Of a DNA stretch of 32,079 bases, positions 14,489 through 23,591 are shown in pieces (the first letter of the stretch is position 1; the number at the start of each line of letters is the position of its first letter). Below the pieces are notes generated by a model. It saw nothing but the letters and a program-made list of their open reading frames with translations, ran no database searches and was not told where the DNA came from. The position numbers and the translations under genes are program-made. The stretch is taken from positions 1 through 32,079 of the forward strand of contig SYLI01000082.1 of the NCBI GenBank assembly GCA_005809105.1, given 5' to 3'. The DNA is from Verrucomicrobiales bacterium. Its GTDB lineage: Bacteria; Verrucomicrobiota; Verrucomicrobiia; Limisphaerales; UBA1100.

Positions 14489-15766
14489 ATGCGGCGCATG
14501 CGCGTGTCCCTCGTCAACACCGGCACCGAGCTGCTCCTGGGCCGCGTACTCAACACCCACCAGCAATGGCTGGGGGCGCGCATGGCGGCGCAAGGCTGGC
14601 CCATCACGCACCAATCCACCGTTCCCGACACGGGGCATGACATTGAACGCGCCCTGCGCGCGGAACTGGCTCAGGGCGGGGTGATCCTCACCACCGGAGG
14701 ACTTGGCCCCACCAGCGACGACCTGACACGCCAGCATCTGGCGGCCTTGCTGAAACTGCCGCTGCGCGAGGATGCAGAGGTCGCCCGTGCCATCCATGCC
14801 CGATTTGACCGGCACCAACGTCCCATGCCGCCCTCGGCTCTGGTGCAGGCGCTCGTGCCCGAAGGCGCCGCCGTGTTGCACAACGCGCAGGGCACCGCCC
14901 CGGGCTTGGCGATGGCGCTCGGTGCGCGTCCGGCCATCGCCACGAGCTGGCTCATCATGCTACCGGGCCCGCCGCGCGAATTGCGCCCGATGTTCGATGA
15001 GCAAGTGATTCCCTGGCTGCACGGTCACCTCCCGCGGCAGTCGCCCCCTCTCTCATTGACTCTGCGAACCACCGGAATGGGTGAATCGCGCGTCGAGGCG
15101 GCCATCGCGGAAATGCTGACACCGCTTCTGGCAGCCGGATTGGAAGTGGGCTACTGCGCGCACAGCGCGGGGGTGGATGTGCGATTATGCGCCAGCGGGC
15201 CGGAAGCGGCCGCCACGGTGAATTCCGCCGGGCTTCTCGTGCGGGGTGCGCTGGCGGCGCACATCTACGGCGCCGAGGACGAGACGCTGGAGGAGGTGGT
15301 CGTGAGGCGACTGGCGCAAAGCGGCCAGTCGCTGGCGGTGGCCGAGTCCTGCACCGGCGGTCTGCTGGCCCACCGCATCACGAACGTGCCCGGCGCGTCG
15401 GCGGTGCTGGTGGCGGGAGTCGTGGCTTATAGCAACCAAGCCAAGTGCTCGCTGCTGGGTGTGCGGGCCGAAACGCTCTCGGCGCACGGCGCCGTGAGCC
15501 AAGCCGTCGCGTGCGAGATGGCGACAGGGGTGCGCGAGCGAAACGGTGCAGACTTTGGCCTGGCCACGACGGGCATCGCCGGGCCGGGTGGTGGCAGTGC
15601 CGACAAACCCGTGGGCACGGTGTTGATCGCGCTGGCATCGGCGCGGGGCGTGAAGGCAGAGCGTCAGTTCAATCCGTTTGACCGGCCGACCTTCAAGGAG
15701 ATAACCACGCAACAGGCGCTGAATCGCCTGCGGGTCATGCTGGACGCGGGATCTGAGGCGACCTAG
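14489..15766 (+). CDS. cinA: CinA family protein (MoCF-like domain plus NMN amidohydrolase domain)
   Basis: A 425-residue two-domain protein. The N-terminal MoCF_biosynth-like half (about 1-170) has NTGTELLLGRVLNTHQQWL, TTGGLGPTSDDLTR and LPGPPRELRPMF, matching the ADP-ribose pyrophosphatase/COG1058 part. The C-terminal CinA/PncC half (about 265-420) has VAESCTGGLLAHRITNVPG, VVAYSNQAKCSLLGV and TTGIAGPGGGSADKPVGTV, the nicotinamide-mononucleotide deamidase motif set. It takes part in pyridine-nucleotide salvage. ATG 14489 with a second ATG at 14498. Divergent from fur across 83 bases. Its TAG stop overlaps the stop of the convergent ferredoxin gene (shared CTAG). Confidence 0.94.
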   Translation: MRRMRVSLVNTGTELLLGRVLNTHQQWLGARMAAQGWPITHQSTVPDTGHDIERALRAELAQGGVILTTGGLGPTSDDLTRQHLAALLKLPLREDAEVARAIHARFDRHQRPMPPSALVQALVPEGAAVLHNAQGTAPGLAMALGARPAIATSWLIMLPGPPRELRPMFDEQVIPWLHGHLPRQSPPLSLTLRTTGMGESRVEAAIAEMLTPLLAAGLEVGYCAHSAGVDVRLCASGPEAAATVNSAGLLVRGALAAHIYGAEDETLEEVVVRRLAQSGQSLAVAESCTGGLLAHRITNVPGASAVLVAGVVAYSNQAKCSLLGVRAETLSAHGAVSQAVACEMATGVRERNGADFGLATTGIAGPGGGSADKPVGTVLIALASARGVKAERQFNPFDRPTFKEITTQQALNRLRVMLDAGSEAT

Positions 15767-15999
15767 TCCGCGCCGTCGGGGCCAATGGCCTCGACGGGGC
15801 AGCCGGCCATCGCCTCTTTGCAGCGGGCCTCTTCGTCCTCGTTTTCGGGCTGTTTGAACACAAACGAATACCCGCCGTCGTCGTTGCGCTTGAAATTGTC
15901 CGGCGCCGTTTCACGGCAGAGATCGCAATCGATGCACTGCGTGTCACAGTAGAATTTACCGAGGACGTTGTCCGGGTAGCGGTCTGCCTTGTTCGCCAT
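15763..15999 (-). CDS. Small [4Fe-4S] ferredoxin
   Basis: A 78-residue soluble ferredoxin. Cluster ligands are likely Cys22, Cys25 and Cys28 (QCIDCDLC) and Cys67 in the AGCPVEAI motif, with the typical APDNF and DDGGYSFV segments. Extra cysteines at 18 and 60 flank them; one could serve as alternative ligand, so a 3Fe/4Fe mixture cannot be excluded. ATG 15999 is preferred to an upstream in-frame start at 16047 because the ferredoxin fold begins here. It follows nuoN in the same direction after a 69-base gap with no terminator seen, so it may be the last gene of the nuo operon. Confidence 0.9.
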   Translation of the reverse strand: MANKADRYPDNVLGKFYCDTQCIDCDLCRETAPDNFKRNDDGGYSFVFKQPENEDEEARCKEAMAGCPVEAIGPDGAD

Positions 16000-16068
16000 A
16001 GTTCGGAGCGAAAAGTTGCAGACTGCCGCGGGCAATTGCAAGAGCAAATCAGATGCGAGCTTCCAGGA

Positions 16069-17577
16069 TTACCTGAAGAGCGCCACCGCGTCGCCCAACC
16101 ATTCCAGCAATGCCTGTGGAAAAATCCCCACCCACAAGAGAATCAACCCGCAGGCGATCAGCAGCAGACGCGCGAGAGGCGGCACGGTGATTGCCTCCGA
16201 TTCGCCGGCTGGTCGCCCCGGAGAGATGCCGCCGCCCCAGTAGATGGCGCGGAGAATCCCAAAGTAGTAGTAGAGGGAGATCACCACGCCGCCGAGCGCC
16301 ACCACCATCAGCCACAGTTGCGCCGGATGGGGCGAGAGCACCTCAAACGCCGACTGCAAGAGCAGGAACTTCCCTAGGAAACCCATCAAGGGTGGCAGCC
16401 CCGCCATGGAAACCACCGAGAGGGTCAGCACCGTGGCCAGCAGCGGCGAGCGTGCGTGAAGGCCCGCCAGCACGGAGAGATCCTCGTCCTCGCCGTCAAG
16501 GTGGCAGAGGACGGTGAAGGCCGCCATCACCGCGATGAGATACCCCGCAAGGTAAAACATCATGGCATGGCAACCCTGGGCGCCCGAGGGCGACGCACCC
16601 GGCTGGGCGTTGAGCGCCAGCAAACCCAGCAGCAGATAGCCGGCGCTGGCGATGCCCGCATAGCCGAAGAGACGTTTGAGGTTGCGCTGGCGCAGCGCGC
16701 ACAGGCTGCCGTAGAGAATCGTTGCCCCCGCTAGGGCCGCCAGCACGGTGAGGGTCAGCTCGCGCAGGTCCGGGCGAAGGTGGTGGCAGAGGCGCATCAG
16801 CAGCGCAAAACCCGCCGCCTTGGATCCAACGGCCAGAAACGCCGTCACCGGGGCGGGCGCACCCTGGTACACGTCGGGCACCCAAATCTGGAAAGGGAAC
16901 GCCGCAATCTTGAATCCCAATCCGGCGATCACCAAGAGCAGCCCCAGTCGCAGGAGATGGTCGTGCTCGGCGCTGGGGCAGGCCTTGCCCAGCGCGGCAA
17001 ATTCCATGGAGCCGGTCGCGCCGTAGACCAGCGCGATGCCATACACCAGCACGGCCGAAGCCGCCGCACCCAGGATGAGGTATTTCACGCCCGCCTCCAG
17101 CGAACGCATCTGGCCGCGCTGAAAGCTGGTGAGGACGTAAAAGCTGACGGTGATGAGTTCGATGGACACAAAGAGGGTGATGAAGTTGGTGGCCGATGCC
17201 GCCGCCGACATGCCTGTGAGCGCGAAGAGCACCAGCGCGAAAAACTCGGCCAGCCGGGCTCGCAGCGTCCCCGCAAAATCCACCGCCATGAGCAGCACCA
17301 GAATGGCCGCCAGCAGGAAGAGGTGCTTGAAGTACCGCGCGAACGCGTCGAGCTTGTAGCCGGGGCCCTCGGTGATGGAATGGCCCGAGCTTAAGAGCGA
17401 AAATCCGTCCTGCACCTCGGGCATGAACACGCTCTGTAAGAGCAAGAGACTCATGAGAAACGCGGCGAGATAGCCCAGGTCGCGCTTGCCGCGCGCGGGC
17501 GTCCCCAGGTCCAGCATCAGGATTCCCAGGCCCGAGAGGACCATCGCAATCTCCATGCTGTAGAGCATCACGTTCAT
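16069..17577 (-). CDS. nuoN: NADH-quinone oxidoreductase subunit N
   Basis: A 502-residue antiporter-like membrane subunit of complex I, about 14 hydrophobic helices. The family core PFQIWVPDVYQGAPAPVTAF and the lysine-bearing VGSKAAGFALLMRL are present; LKRLFGYAGIASAGYLLLG and MAGLPPLMGFLGKF follow. It is one of the three proton-pumping modules in the membrane arm. The ATG is one base after the nuoM stop, and this is the last nuo subunit in the operon. Confidence 0.96.
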   Translation of the reverse strand: MNVMLYSMEIAMVLSGLGILMLDLGTPARGKRDLGYLAAFLMSLLLLQSVFMPEVQDGFSLLSSGHSITEGPGYKLDAFARYFKHLFLLAAILVLLMAVDFAGTLRARLAEFFALVLFALTGMSAAASATNFITLFVSIELITVSFYVLTSFQRGQMRSLEAGVKYLILGAAASAVLVYGIALVYGATGSMEFAALGKACPSAEHDHLLRLGLLLVIAGLGFKIAAFPFQIWVPDVYQGAPAPVTAFLAVGSKAAGFALLMRLCHHLRPDLRELTLTVLAALAGATILYGSLCALRQRNLKRLFGYAGIASAGYLLLGLLALNAQPGASPSGAQGCHAMMFYLAGYLIAVMAAFTVLCHLDGEDEDLSVLAGLHARSPLLATVLTLSVVSMAGLPPLMGFLGKFLLLQSAFEVLSPHPAQLWLMVVALGGVVISLYYYFGILRAIYWGGGISPGRPAGESEAITVPPLARLLLIACGLILLWVGIFPQALLEWLGDAVALFR

Positions 17578-17578
17578 G

Positions 17579-19207
17579 CTAGCGGGGGGCTGGGTGCGCG
17601 GCGTGGAGCCCCTTGTCGGTCATCGTCGGTTGGTAGCAGCGGTTCATTTTCTGCGTGATCAATCGGGGAAACACGCCCAGCAGCAGCAGCGCGCCCAAGA
17701 GCAGCACATAGGGCAGGCGCTCGTTCCAGGTGGTGGCGTCCACGTAGGCTTGATGGACGGCGGGCGTGGGGCCGTGAAGCACCTGGCGCACGGCGCGCAG
17801 CATGTACACGGCGCTGATGATGAGCGCCGCCCAGCACGCCAGCACCGTGGCGGCAGGCTGCGATTTCCAGAGGCCAAAGAGCACAGTGATTTCCCCGGCG
17901 AAATTGGCAAAGCCGGGCACACCGCATCCGGCCAGCAAAGCCATGAGCAGCGCCGTGCCCACGAAGGGCATCTCGCGCAGGAGCCCGCCCAGTCGCGCCA
18001 TCTCCAACGTCCGGCACTGCGCGTGCAGGTGGCCGGCCAACCCAAAGGACAGGGCCGCGAGTAGTCCGTGCGCCACCATGACAAGCACGGCGCCGGCGAG
18101 TCCCACCAAGTTCAGGCTGGCGATTCCCAAAAACACAAAGCCCATGTGGGCGACGCTGGAATAGCCCAGCATCCCGGTGAGATCCTTCTGGCGCATGGCG
18201 ACCAGCCCACTCCACAGCAGGCTGGCCAAACCCAGTGCCAAAAGCAGGTGCCACCAAAAATAGGTTGCATCGGCGAAAGGCTGCAGCGGCAGCACCACGC
18301 GGATCATCCCATAGAGTCCAAATTTCTTGATCACGCCTGCGTGCATCATTGCCGTGGCGGTGGGCGCGCTGGCGTAGGCAAGCGGCGCCCAGGTGTGGAA
18401 GGGCCAGAGCGAAACCAAGATTCCAAAGCCCAGCAGCAATGCGGGCAGGATGAGCGGCCGCAGTCCTTCGCCGAGCCCCGTGCCGTGCGTCTCGGAGAGC
18501 ATCCGGTAAAGTTCCAAAAGATTGTATCCGGAGAGTTCAGACGAGGGATAGGTGGCGCGGCAGAATTGCGCCAGGCCGATGAGTCCTGCCAGCACGAGGA
18601 TGGCGCCCGCGCTGAGGTAGAGGGTGACCTTGTAGGCCGCGTAGTTCCGGTTCTCGCCACGGCCCCACACGCCAATCATGATGAAGGTGGGGACGAGTGC
18701 GAGCTCGTGGAAGAGATACATGCCAAACAAGTCCAGCGAGACGAAGGCCCCGGAGATGCCCCCGGCCATCAGAAGCAGCAGCACATGAAATTCCTTTTGT
18801 CGCGCCGTCACGTCGCGTGCGCAGCAGGCGGCGGCAAATGCCACCAGCGTGGCCATCAGCAGCAGCGCGGCGCTGAGGCCGTCCACCCCCACGTGGTATC
18901 CGATGCCCAGCGAGGGCATCCACTGGGTCCGCTCAGTGTACTTGAACTGGTATTGCACCTCCAAAGGCGCGGCGGCCTCGTTGAATTGCGGGGACTGGCT
19001 GCGAGCGGCCGCCCACGCCGTGGCAAGGGTGCCTCTGCCCGCAGGCGCACTTTCGAGCGTGGCAAACACCAGCACCGAGGCGAGCAGGGGAAGCAGCGTT
19101 GCCACCAGCGTCAGGCGCCGGATGAGGCCCGTGTGCCGCGCCGGGAGCGCGAGGAGCACCAACGCCATCAGCAGGGGCACCAACCAAATGAGAGTCAAGG
19201 GCGACAT
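17579..19207 (-). CDS. nuoM: NADH-quinone oxidoreductase subunit M
   Basis: A 542-residue antiporter-like membrane subunit. It shows YHVGVDGLSAALLLMATL, the acidic-helix region FHELALVPTFIMIGVWG with the key Glu, SLWPFHTWAPLAYASAPTA with the family Lys in AGVIKKFGLYG, and MLGYSSVAHMGFVFLG. The loop reads HTWAPLAYASAPT rather than the common HTWLPDAHxxAPT, a variant seen in part of the family. It starts 6 bases after the nuoL stop. Confidence 0.95.
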   Translation of the reverse strand: MSPLTLIWLVPLLMALVLLALPARHTGLIRRLTLVATLLPLLASVLVFATLESAPAGRGTLATAWAAARSQSPQFNEAAAPLEVQYQFKYTERTQWMPSLGIGYHVGVDGLSAALLLMATLVAFAAACCARDVTARQKEFHVLLLLMAGGISGAFVSLDLFGMYLFHELALVPTFIMIGVWGRGENRNYAAYKVTLYLSAGAILVLAGLIGLAQFCRATYPSSELSGYNLLELYRMLSETHGTGLGEGLRPLILPALLLGFGILVSLWPFHTWAPLAYASAPTATAMMHAGVIKKFGLYGMIRVVLPLQPFADATYFWWHLLLALGLASLLWSGLVAMRQKDLTGMLGYSSVAHMGFVFLGIASLNLVGLAGAVLVMVAHGLLAALSFGLAGHLHAQCRTLEMARLGGLLREMPFVGTALLMALLAGCGVPGFANFAGEITVLFGLWKSQPAATVLACWAALIISAVYMLRAVRQVLHGPTPAVHQAYVDATTWNERLPYVLLLGALLLLGVFPRLITQKMNRCYQPTMTDKGLHAAHPAPR

Positions 19208-19213
19208 GGTGCT

Positions 19214-21070
19214 TTAGAGGAACAAGTAGAGCAGCAGCAGCAACCCCGCCGCCATCCAGAGCGCGTAGGTCTGGAGATTGCCCGATTGCAGCAGGCGCAA
19301 CGCGCTCCCCGCAAAGAGCGCCAGTCCGCTCGCCCCGCGCACCCCGGCGCCGGCAATGAGCCAGCGTTCGGCAAAATCAGACATGTGGCTTAAGAGCTCG
19401 TGCGACCAGCGGTTGAGCCAGAGGTAGAGCTCATCAAAATAAAATCGCTGGCGCATGGTGCGGGCAAGCACCCCCCACTGCAAGGGCAGCGGGTCGACGG
19501 CCGCACCGCGATAGAATCGCCAGGCCAGTGCCGCGCCCAGCAGCAGCGCGAGGGTTCCGCAGAGCATCGCCCACAGGCTGGCTAGCCTTGGCGGATGTAT
19601 TTCGGATGGGAACACGCCGAAGGGATGGTCCACCGCAACCAAGGCACCGCTTCCCGCGCTCAACGCAGCAAGGATGAGCATGGGCACCCACATGATGGCC
19701 GGCGATTCCTTCGCACGGCCGGCGGCTACATCGCGTGACGCGCCGCCAAAGACGACCAGCACCACCCGGAACATGTAGAGGGCGCTCAGCAGGGCGACGC
19801 AAACCCCCACCGCGAAGAGCGGGCGGTTATGGGTGAGCGCGTGGGCAAGGATCTCGTCCTTGCTGAAGAATCCGCCCAGTGGCGGCAGCCCGCCCAGCGC
19901 GAGCGTGCCGATGAGGAAGCACCAGAATGTGACGGGCATGCGCGAGCGCAGGCCGCCCATCTTCCAGATGTCCTGCTGGTGATGCAAAGCCCGGATGACC
20001 GAACCGGCCGCGAGGAAGAGCAGCGCCTTGAAAAAGGCGTGCGTGGAAAGATGGAACATCGCCGCCGAGGGCGCGCCCAGGCCCACTGCCATCACCATGA
20101 AGCCCAGCTGCGAAAGCGTGGAGTAGGCAAGCACGCGCTTGAGGTCGTCCTGTTGAAGGGCGATGAGCGCGGCGAGCAGGGCGGTGCCGCCTCCCACCCA
20201 CGAGATGACGTGAAGCGCGTCGGGGGTGAATAGGAAAAAGACCCGGCAGAGCAGGTAGACACCGGCGGCCACCATCGTCGCCGCGTGGATGAGCGCGGAG
20301 ACGGGCGTGGGGCCTTCCATGGCATCGGGCAGCCACACGTGAAGGGGGAACTGCGCTGACTTGCCCACGCAGCCGCAGAAAATCAGCAGGCCCGCCAGCG
20401 TCGCCGAGGTGCCCAGCAACTCGGGGTTGACGGCCAGTTTTTCGGCAAGCGCCCCGAGGCCGACGGTGCCCGTGATTGACCAGACCATCAGGATGCCGAT
20501 GAGAAAGCCCAGGTCGCCCACGCGGTTGATGATGAGGGCCTTCTTCGCGGCGTCGGCGGCGCGGGGTCTCTCAAACCAGTGCCCGATGAGCAGATAGCTG
20601 GAGACGCCCACCAGCTCCCAAAAAATGAAGAGTTGCACCAGGTTGCCGGCCATCACGATGCCCAACATGGAAAAGGTAAAAAGGCTCAAGCCCGCGAAGT
20701 ACCGGGGGATGGCGCGGTCCTCGCGCATGTAGCCCCACGAGTAGATGTGGATGAGGCTGGCCACACCCGTGACCACCAGCAGCATCCAGAGGCTCAGGTC
20801 ATCGAGCTTGAACCCGAAGCTAAGCGTCAATGAGCCGGCGGCCAGCGCGTCGCCAGCCTGAAGCCAGATGAGCGGATGTTCGGGCACTCCTTTGCCGCGG
20901 CAGGCGACCCAGAGGCCCACGCTGCCGATGAAGCTCAAGAGCACCCCGCCGATGGACAGCGCCGCGCTGGAGGCCGAGCTCATCCGGCCCCGCAGCAAAA
21001 TGGCCACCGCGGCGGCCAAGGGTGCGAGCAACACCAGCCAGGGCAGTGTGATGAGGAGAGACTCGGGCAC
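19214..21070 (-). CDS. nuoL: NADH-quinone oxidoreductase subunit L
   Basis: A 618-residue membrane subunit with the antiporter-like core and a C-terminal part including the long lateral-helix region. Motifs: LSFGFKLDDLSLWMLLVVTG, YFAGLSLFTFSMLGIVMAGN, FPLHVWLPDAMEGPTPVSAL, IHAATMVAAGVYLLCR and VLAYSTLSQLGFMVMAVG. The start codon is GTG (21070), two bases after the nuoK stop. It forms the distal proton-pumping module. Confidence 0.96.
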   Translation of the reverse strand: MPESLLITLPWLVLLAPLAAAVAILLRGRMSSASSAALSIGGVLLSFIGSVGLWVACRGKGVPEHPLIWLQAGDALAAGSLTLSFGFKLDDLSLWMLLVVTGVASLIHIYSWGYMREDRAIPRYFAGLSLFTFSMLGIVMAGNLVQLFIFWELVGVSSYLLIGHWFERPRAADAAKKALIINRVGDLGFLIGILMVWSITGTVGLGALAEKLAVNPELLGTSATLAGLLIFCGCVGKSAQFPLHVWLPDAMEGPTPVSALIHAATMVAAGVYLLCRVFFLFTPDALHVISWVGGGTALLAALIALQQDDLKRVLAYSTLSQLGFMVMAVGLGAPSAAMFHLSTHAFFKALLFLAAGSVIRALHHQQDIWKMGGLRSRMPVTFWCFLIGTLALGGLPPLGGFFSKDEILAHALTHNRPLFAVGVCVALLSALYMFRVVLVVFGGASRDVAAGRAKESPAIMWVPMLILAALSAGSGALVAVDHPFGVFPSEIHPPRLASLWAMLCGTLALLLGAALAWRFYRGAAVDPLPLQWGVLARTMRQRFYFDELYLWLNRWSHELLSHMSDFAERWLIAGAGVRGASGLALFAGSALRLLQSGNLQTYALWMAAGLLLLLYLFL

Positions 21071-21072
21071 GG

Positions 21073-21381
21073 CTAGAGTTTGAGCGAGGTGATGTCGGTG
21101 GCATCGGTGCTCTGGCGCTGGCGGTAGAGTGCAACGATGAGCGCCAACCCCACGGCAACCTCCGCCGCCGCGACGGTGATGGTGAAGAACACCATCAGTT
21201 GTCCGTCCAGATTGCCGTGGAACCGGGAGAAGGCCACGAGCGCCAGGTTCGCGCCGTTGAGCATCAGCTCCAGACCCATGTACATTTCAATCAGGCCGCG
21301 ATGGAGCAGCACGGCCAAGAGTCCGGTGCAAAAGAGTCCGGCGCTGACGACGAGATAATGAGGCAGGCCGATGTCCGTCAT
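21073..21381 (-). CDS. nuoK: NADH-quinone oxidoreductase subunit K
   Basis: A 102-residue, three-helix subunit. The middle of the protein shows MYMGLELMLNGANLALVAFS, with the conserved helix-2 glutamate (GLELM) of the proton path, and the third helix holds VFFTITVAAAEVAVGLALIV with the second conserved glutamate. The ATG overlaps the nuoJ stop (ATGA). Confidence 0.96.
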   Translation of the reverse strand: MTDIGLPHYLVVSAGLFCTGLLAVLLHRGLIEMYMGLELMLNGANLALVAFSRFHGNLDGQLMVFFTITVAAAEVAVGLALIVALYRQRQSTDATDITSLKL

Positions 21382-21869
21382 TCCGCCTCCCGTTGGCTCA
21401 GCATGATGACTCCCACCATCGCGACCAGCAGGAGCACCGAGACGATCTCGAATGGAAAGAGGTGTTGCGTGAAAAGGAGCCGGCCCAAGTCGCGCGTCGA
21501 GCCCACGGCCGCCTCCGTGCCTGCAGGTGCCTGCCGCAGCGCGCCGAAGAGCAGCGCACCCAAGCCCGAAACAGCGGCCAACCCCAGCACGGCGGCAAAG
21601 GCACCGACGCGGCGCCGTTCGCTCTCGCGCAGGTCCATGAGCATGATGACAAAGAGGAAAAGCACCATCACCGCGCCGGCGTACACGAGGACTTGGATGG
21701 CCGCCAGGAAGTAGGCATGCAGGAGCACAAAGAGGCCGGAGAGGGCGATCATGGCCAGCACCAGAAACATCGCGCGGGTCACCGGGTTGCGGCTGAAGGG
21801 ATTAAACGCCACCAGCAGGCCCGACATGAGCGCCAGCGCCGCGAACAGATAGAAAAGCGTCGCGTGCAT
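21378..21869 (-). CDS. nuoJ: NADH-quinone oxidoreductase subunit J
   Basis: A 163-residue subunit of five helices. It shows the family pattern NPVTRAMFLVLAMIALSGLF, LHAYFLAAIQVLVYAGAVMV with the pi-bulge region, and VLFLFVIMLMDL. The C-terminal part has LFTQHLFPFEIVSVLLLVAM and a short Glu-rich end. The nuoI stop directly abuts the nuoJ start. Confidence 0.95.
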   Translation of the reverse strand: MHATLFYLFAALALMSGLLVAFNPFSRNPVTRAMFLVLAMIALSGLFVLLHAYFLAAIQVLVYAGAVMVLFLFVIMLMDLRESERRRVGAFAAVLGLAAVSGLGALLFGALRQAPAGTEAAVGSTRDLGRLLFTQHLFPFEIVSVLLLVAMVGVIMLSQREAE

Positions 21870-22499
21870 CTATCCTTTCAAGGGGAAGGTTTGTTGATCG
21901 TCGGCCTCGCGCTGCTTGTGTTCCCACTTGCCATGCCCGTCCGCATGCGTGCCGCCGCGCTCGAGCAGCTCACGCATATTAAACACAAGGTCGCCGCGGC
22001 GCGTGGCGGTCAGCGCGTAGTCGCGGCGCATCAGCTTGGGGTCGTAGCCCGCGTAGTAATCCTTGGCCAGAAAGATGGCTTCCTCCGGGCACACCTCCTC
22101 GCAGTACCCGCAGAAGATGCACCGCAGCATGTCGATCTCAAACTCTGCGGGCATCTTTTCTGCGGGGGGACGGTCGGCGGGCGGGCCGTCCAAGCCCGGC
22201 GGGACGATCCGGATGGCCTTGGGCGGACAGACAAATTCGCAGAGCTGGCAGGAGACGCACTTGGTGTTTCCCTTTGAATCACTCACCAGATAGGGCGCGC
22301 CGCGATAGCCGGGCGGGACGGTCCAAAGTTCCTCGGGATAATTGAGTGTGGCCTTGAATTGCTGATCCCGTGTCTTGTCGCCGTAGACGCCCGACTTGCG
22401 CCACGAGAAAAGGTGCCCCAGCGTGACGCGCAAGCCCGCGTAGAGTGCGGGCAGGTACAGGCGCTCGTACCATTTCAACGTGGGCCTTGGGACAACCAT
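21870..22499 (-). CDS. nuoI: NADH-quinone oxidoreductase subunit I
   Basis: A 209-residue peripheral-arm subunit with two [4Fe-4S] clusters (N6a, N6b). The motifs are CVSCQLCEFVCPPKAI and CIFCGYCEEVCPEEAI, each CxxCxxCxxxCP. The N-terminal segment LGHLFSWRKSGV contacts the membrane arm. It has a charged C-terminal tail beyond the usual end (HADGHGKWEHKQREADDQ). Confidence 0.96.
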   Translation of the reverse strand: MVVPRPTLKWYERLYLPALYAGLRVTLGHLFSWRKSGVYGDKTRDQQFKATLNYPEELWTVPPGYRGAPYLVSDSKGNTKCVSCQLCEFVCPPKAIRIVPPGLDGPPADRPPAEKMPAEFEIDMLRCIFCGYCEEVCPEEAIFLAKDYYAGYDPKLMRRDYALTATRRGDLVFNMRELLERGGTHADGHGKWEHKQREADDQQTFPLKG

Positions 22500-22502
22500 G
22501 GG

Positions 22503-23591
22503 TCAGGACTTTGTGGATTGCCAGAACAACACCGCGGCGGTGGCCACAATGTTGGCCAGTGCCAGCGGCACCAGTCGCTTCCATCCCAGTTGCATCAGTT
22601 GGTCGTAGCGGAATCGCGGCAGCATCCAGCGCACCCAGATGAACACCGCCATCAGCACGATCACCTTGGCGAGGAACACCGCGATTTGCAGAACGCCAAC
22701 GCCCAGACTAGTCGCCGGCTGGTTGAGTCCAGCCACGGGCAGCGTCCAGCCGCCAAAGAAAAGCACCACCATCATCGCGCTGACCGCCACCATGGCGGCG
22801 TATTCGCCCAGGAAGAAGAGCGCAAATTTCATCGAGCTGTACTCGGTGTGGTAGCCTCCCACGAGTTCCGATTCCGATTCGGCCATGTCGAAGGGCAGCC
22901 GGTTGGTTTCTGCAAACGCCGCGATGAGGAAGATTGCAAAGGCCAGCGGCTGCTTAAACACGAGCCATGCACCGCCGGCTTGATAGGCGATCACCTGGCC
23001 CAGGTTCAAGTCTCCCACGAGCAGGAACACGGGGATGACGCTCAGTCCCATCGCAATCTCGTACGAAATCATCTGCGCGCTGGCGCGGATGCCGCCCAGC
23101 AACGGGTACTTGGAATTGCTCGCGTAGCCCGCCAGCACGATGCCGTACACGCTGAGCGAGGTGATGCCAAAGGTGTAGAGGATGCCCACGTTGAGGTCGG
23201 CCATCACCATGGGTTGCGCCCCCAACACCGAGCCAAAGGGGATGACCGCCAGGGTGAGCAGTGCGGGCACCATGGCCACCATTGGCGCGAGCCAGAAGTA
23301 GGCCGTGCGCACGTGCGCGGGCGTGAAGTCCTCCTTGAGCAGAACCTTGACGCCATCGGCCAGCGGCTGGCCCAGCCCCCAGACGCGGACGTTCGTGAAG
23401 GGAATCCCGACGCGGTTGGGGCCAACGCGATCCTGGATCCACGCGGAGATTCGCCGCTCGGCCACGACCGAATACGCCACCAGCGGCAGCACGATGGCAA
23501 ACACCGCCACGAGGATTTTCAAGAGGCCAAAGAGCGCAAACTGCTCCTGCGCCGACAGCCCTGCGATGGCGTTGTTGATCCAGTCGATCAT
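22503..23591 (-). CDS. nuoH: NADH-quinone oxidoreductase subunit H
   Basis: A 362-residue membrane subunit of about eight helices that forms the quinone-binding connection. Motifs: SAWIQDRVGPNRVGIPF, GLGQPLADGVKVLLKEDFTP and RLPFDMAESESELVGGYHTE with the conserved acidic loop, then YSSMKFALFFLGEYAAM. ATG 23591 overlaps the nuoG stop (ATGA), so an upstream in-frame start at 23633 was rejected. Confidence 0.96.
   Translation of the reverse strand: MIDWINNAIAGLSAQEQFALFGLLKILVAVFAIVLPLVAYSVVAERRISAWIQDRVGPNRVGIPFTNVRVWGLGQPLADGVKVLLKEDFTPAHVRTAYFWLAPMVAMVPALLTLAVIPFGSVLGAQPMVMADLNVGILYTFGITSLSVYGIVLAGYASNSKYPLLGGIRASAQMISYEIAMGLSVIPVFLLVGDLNLGQVIAYQAGGAWLVFKQPLAFAIFLIAAFAETNRLPFDMAESESELVGGYHTEYSSMKFALFFLGEYAAMVAVSAMMVVLFFGGWTLPVAGLNQPATSLGVGVLQIAVFLAKVIVLMAVFIWVRWMLPRFRYDQLMQLGWKRLVPLALANIVATAAVLFWQSTKS

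Noticed and set aside
18068-19393. 441-codon plus-strand open frame opposite nuoM
   Set aside because: Shadow of the high-GC third-position bias of nuoM; the predicted product is His/Gln-rich without domains.
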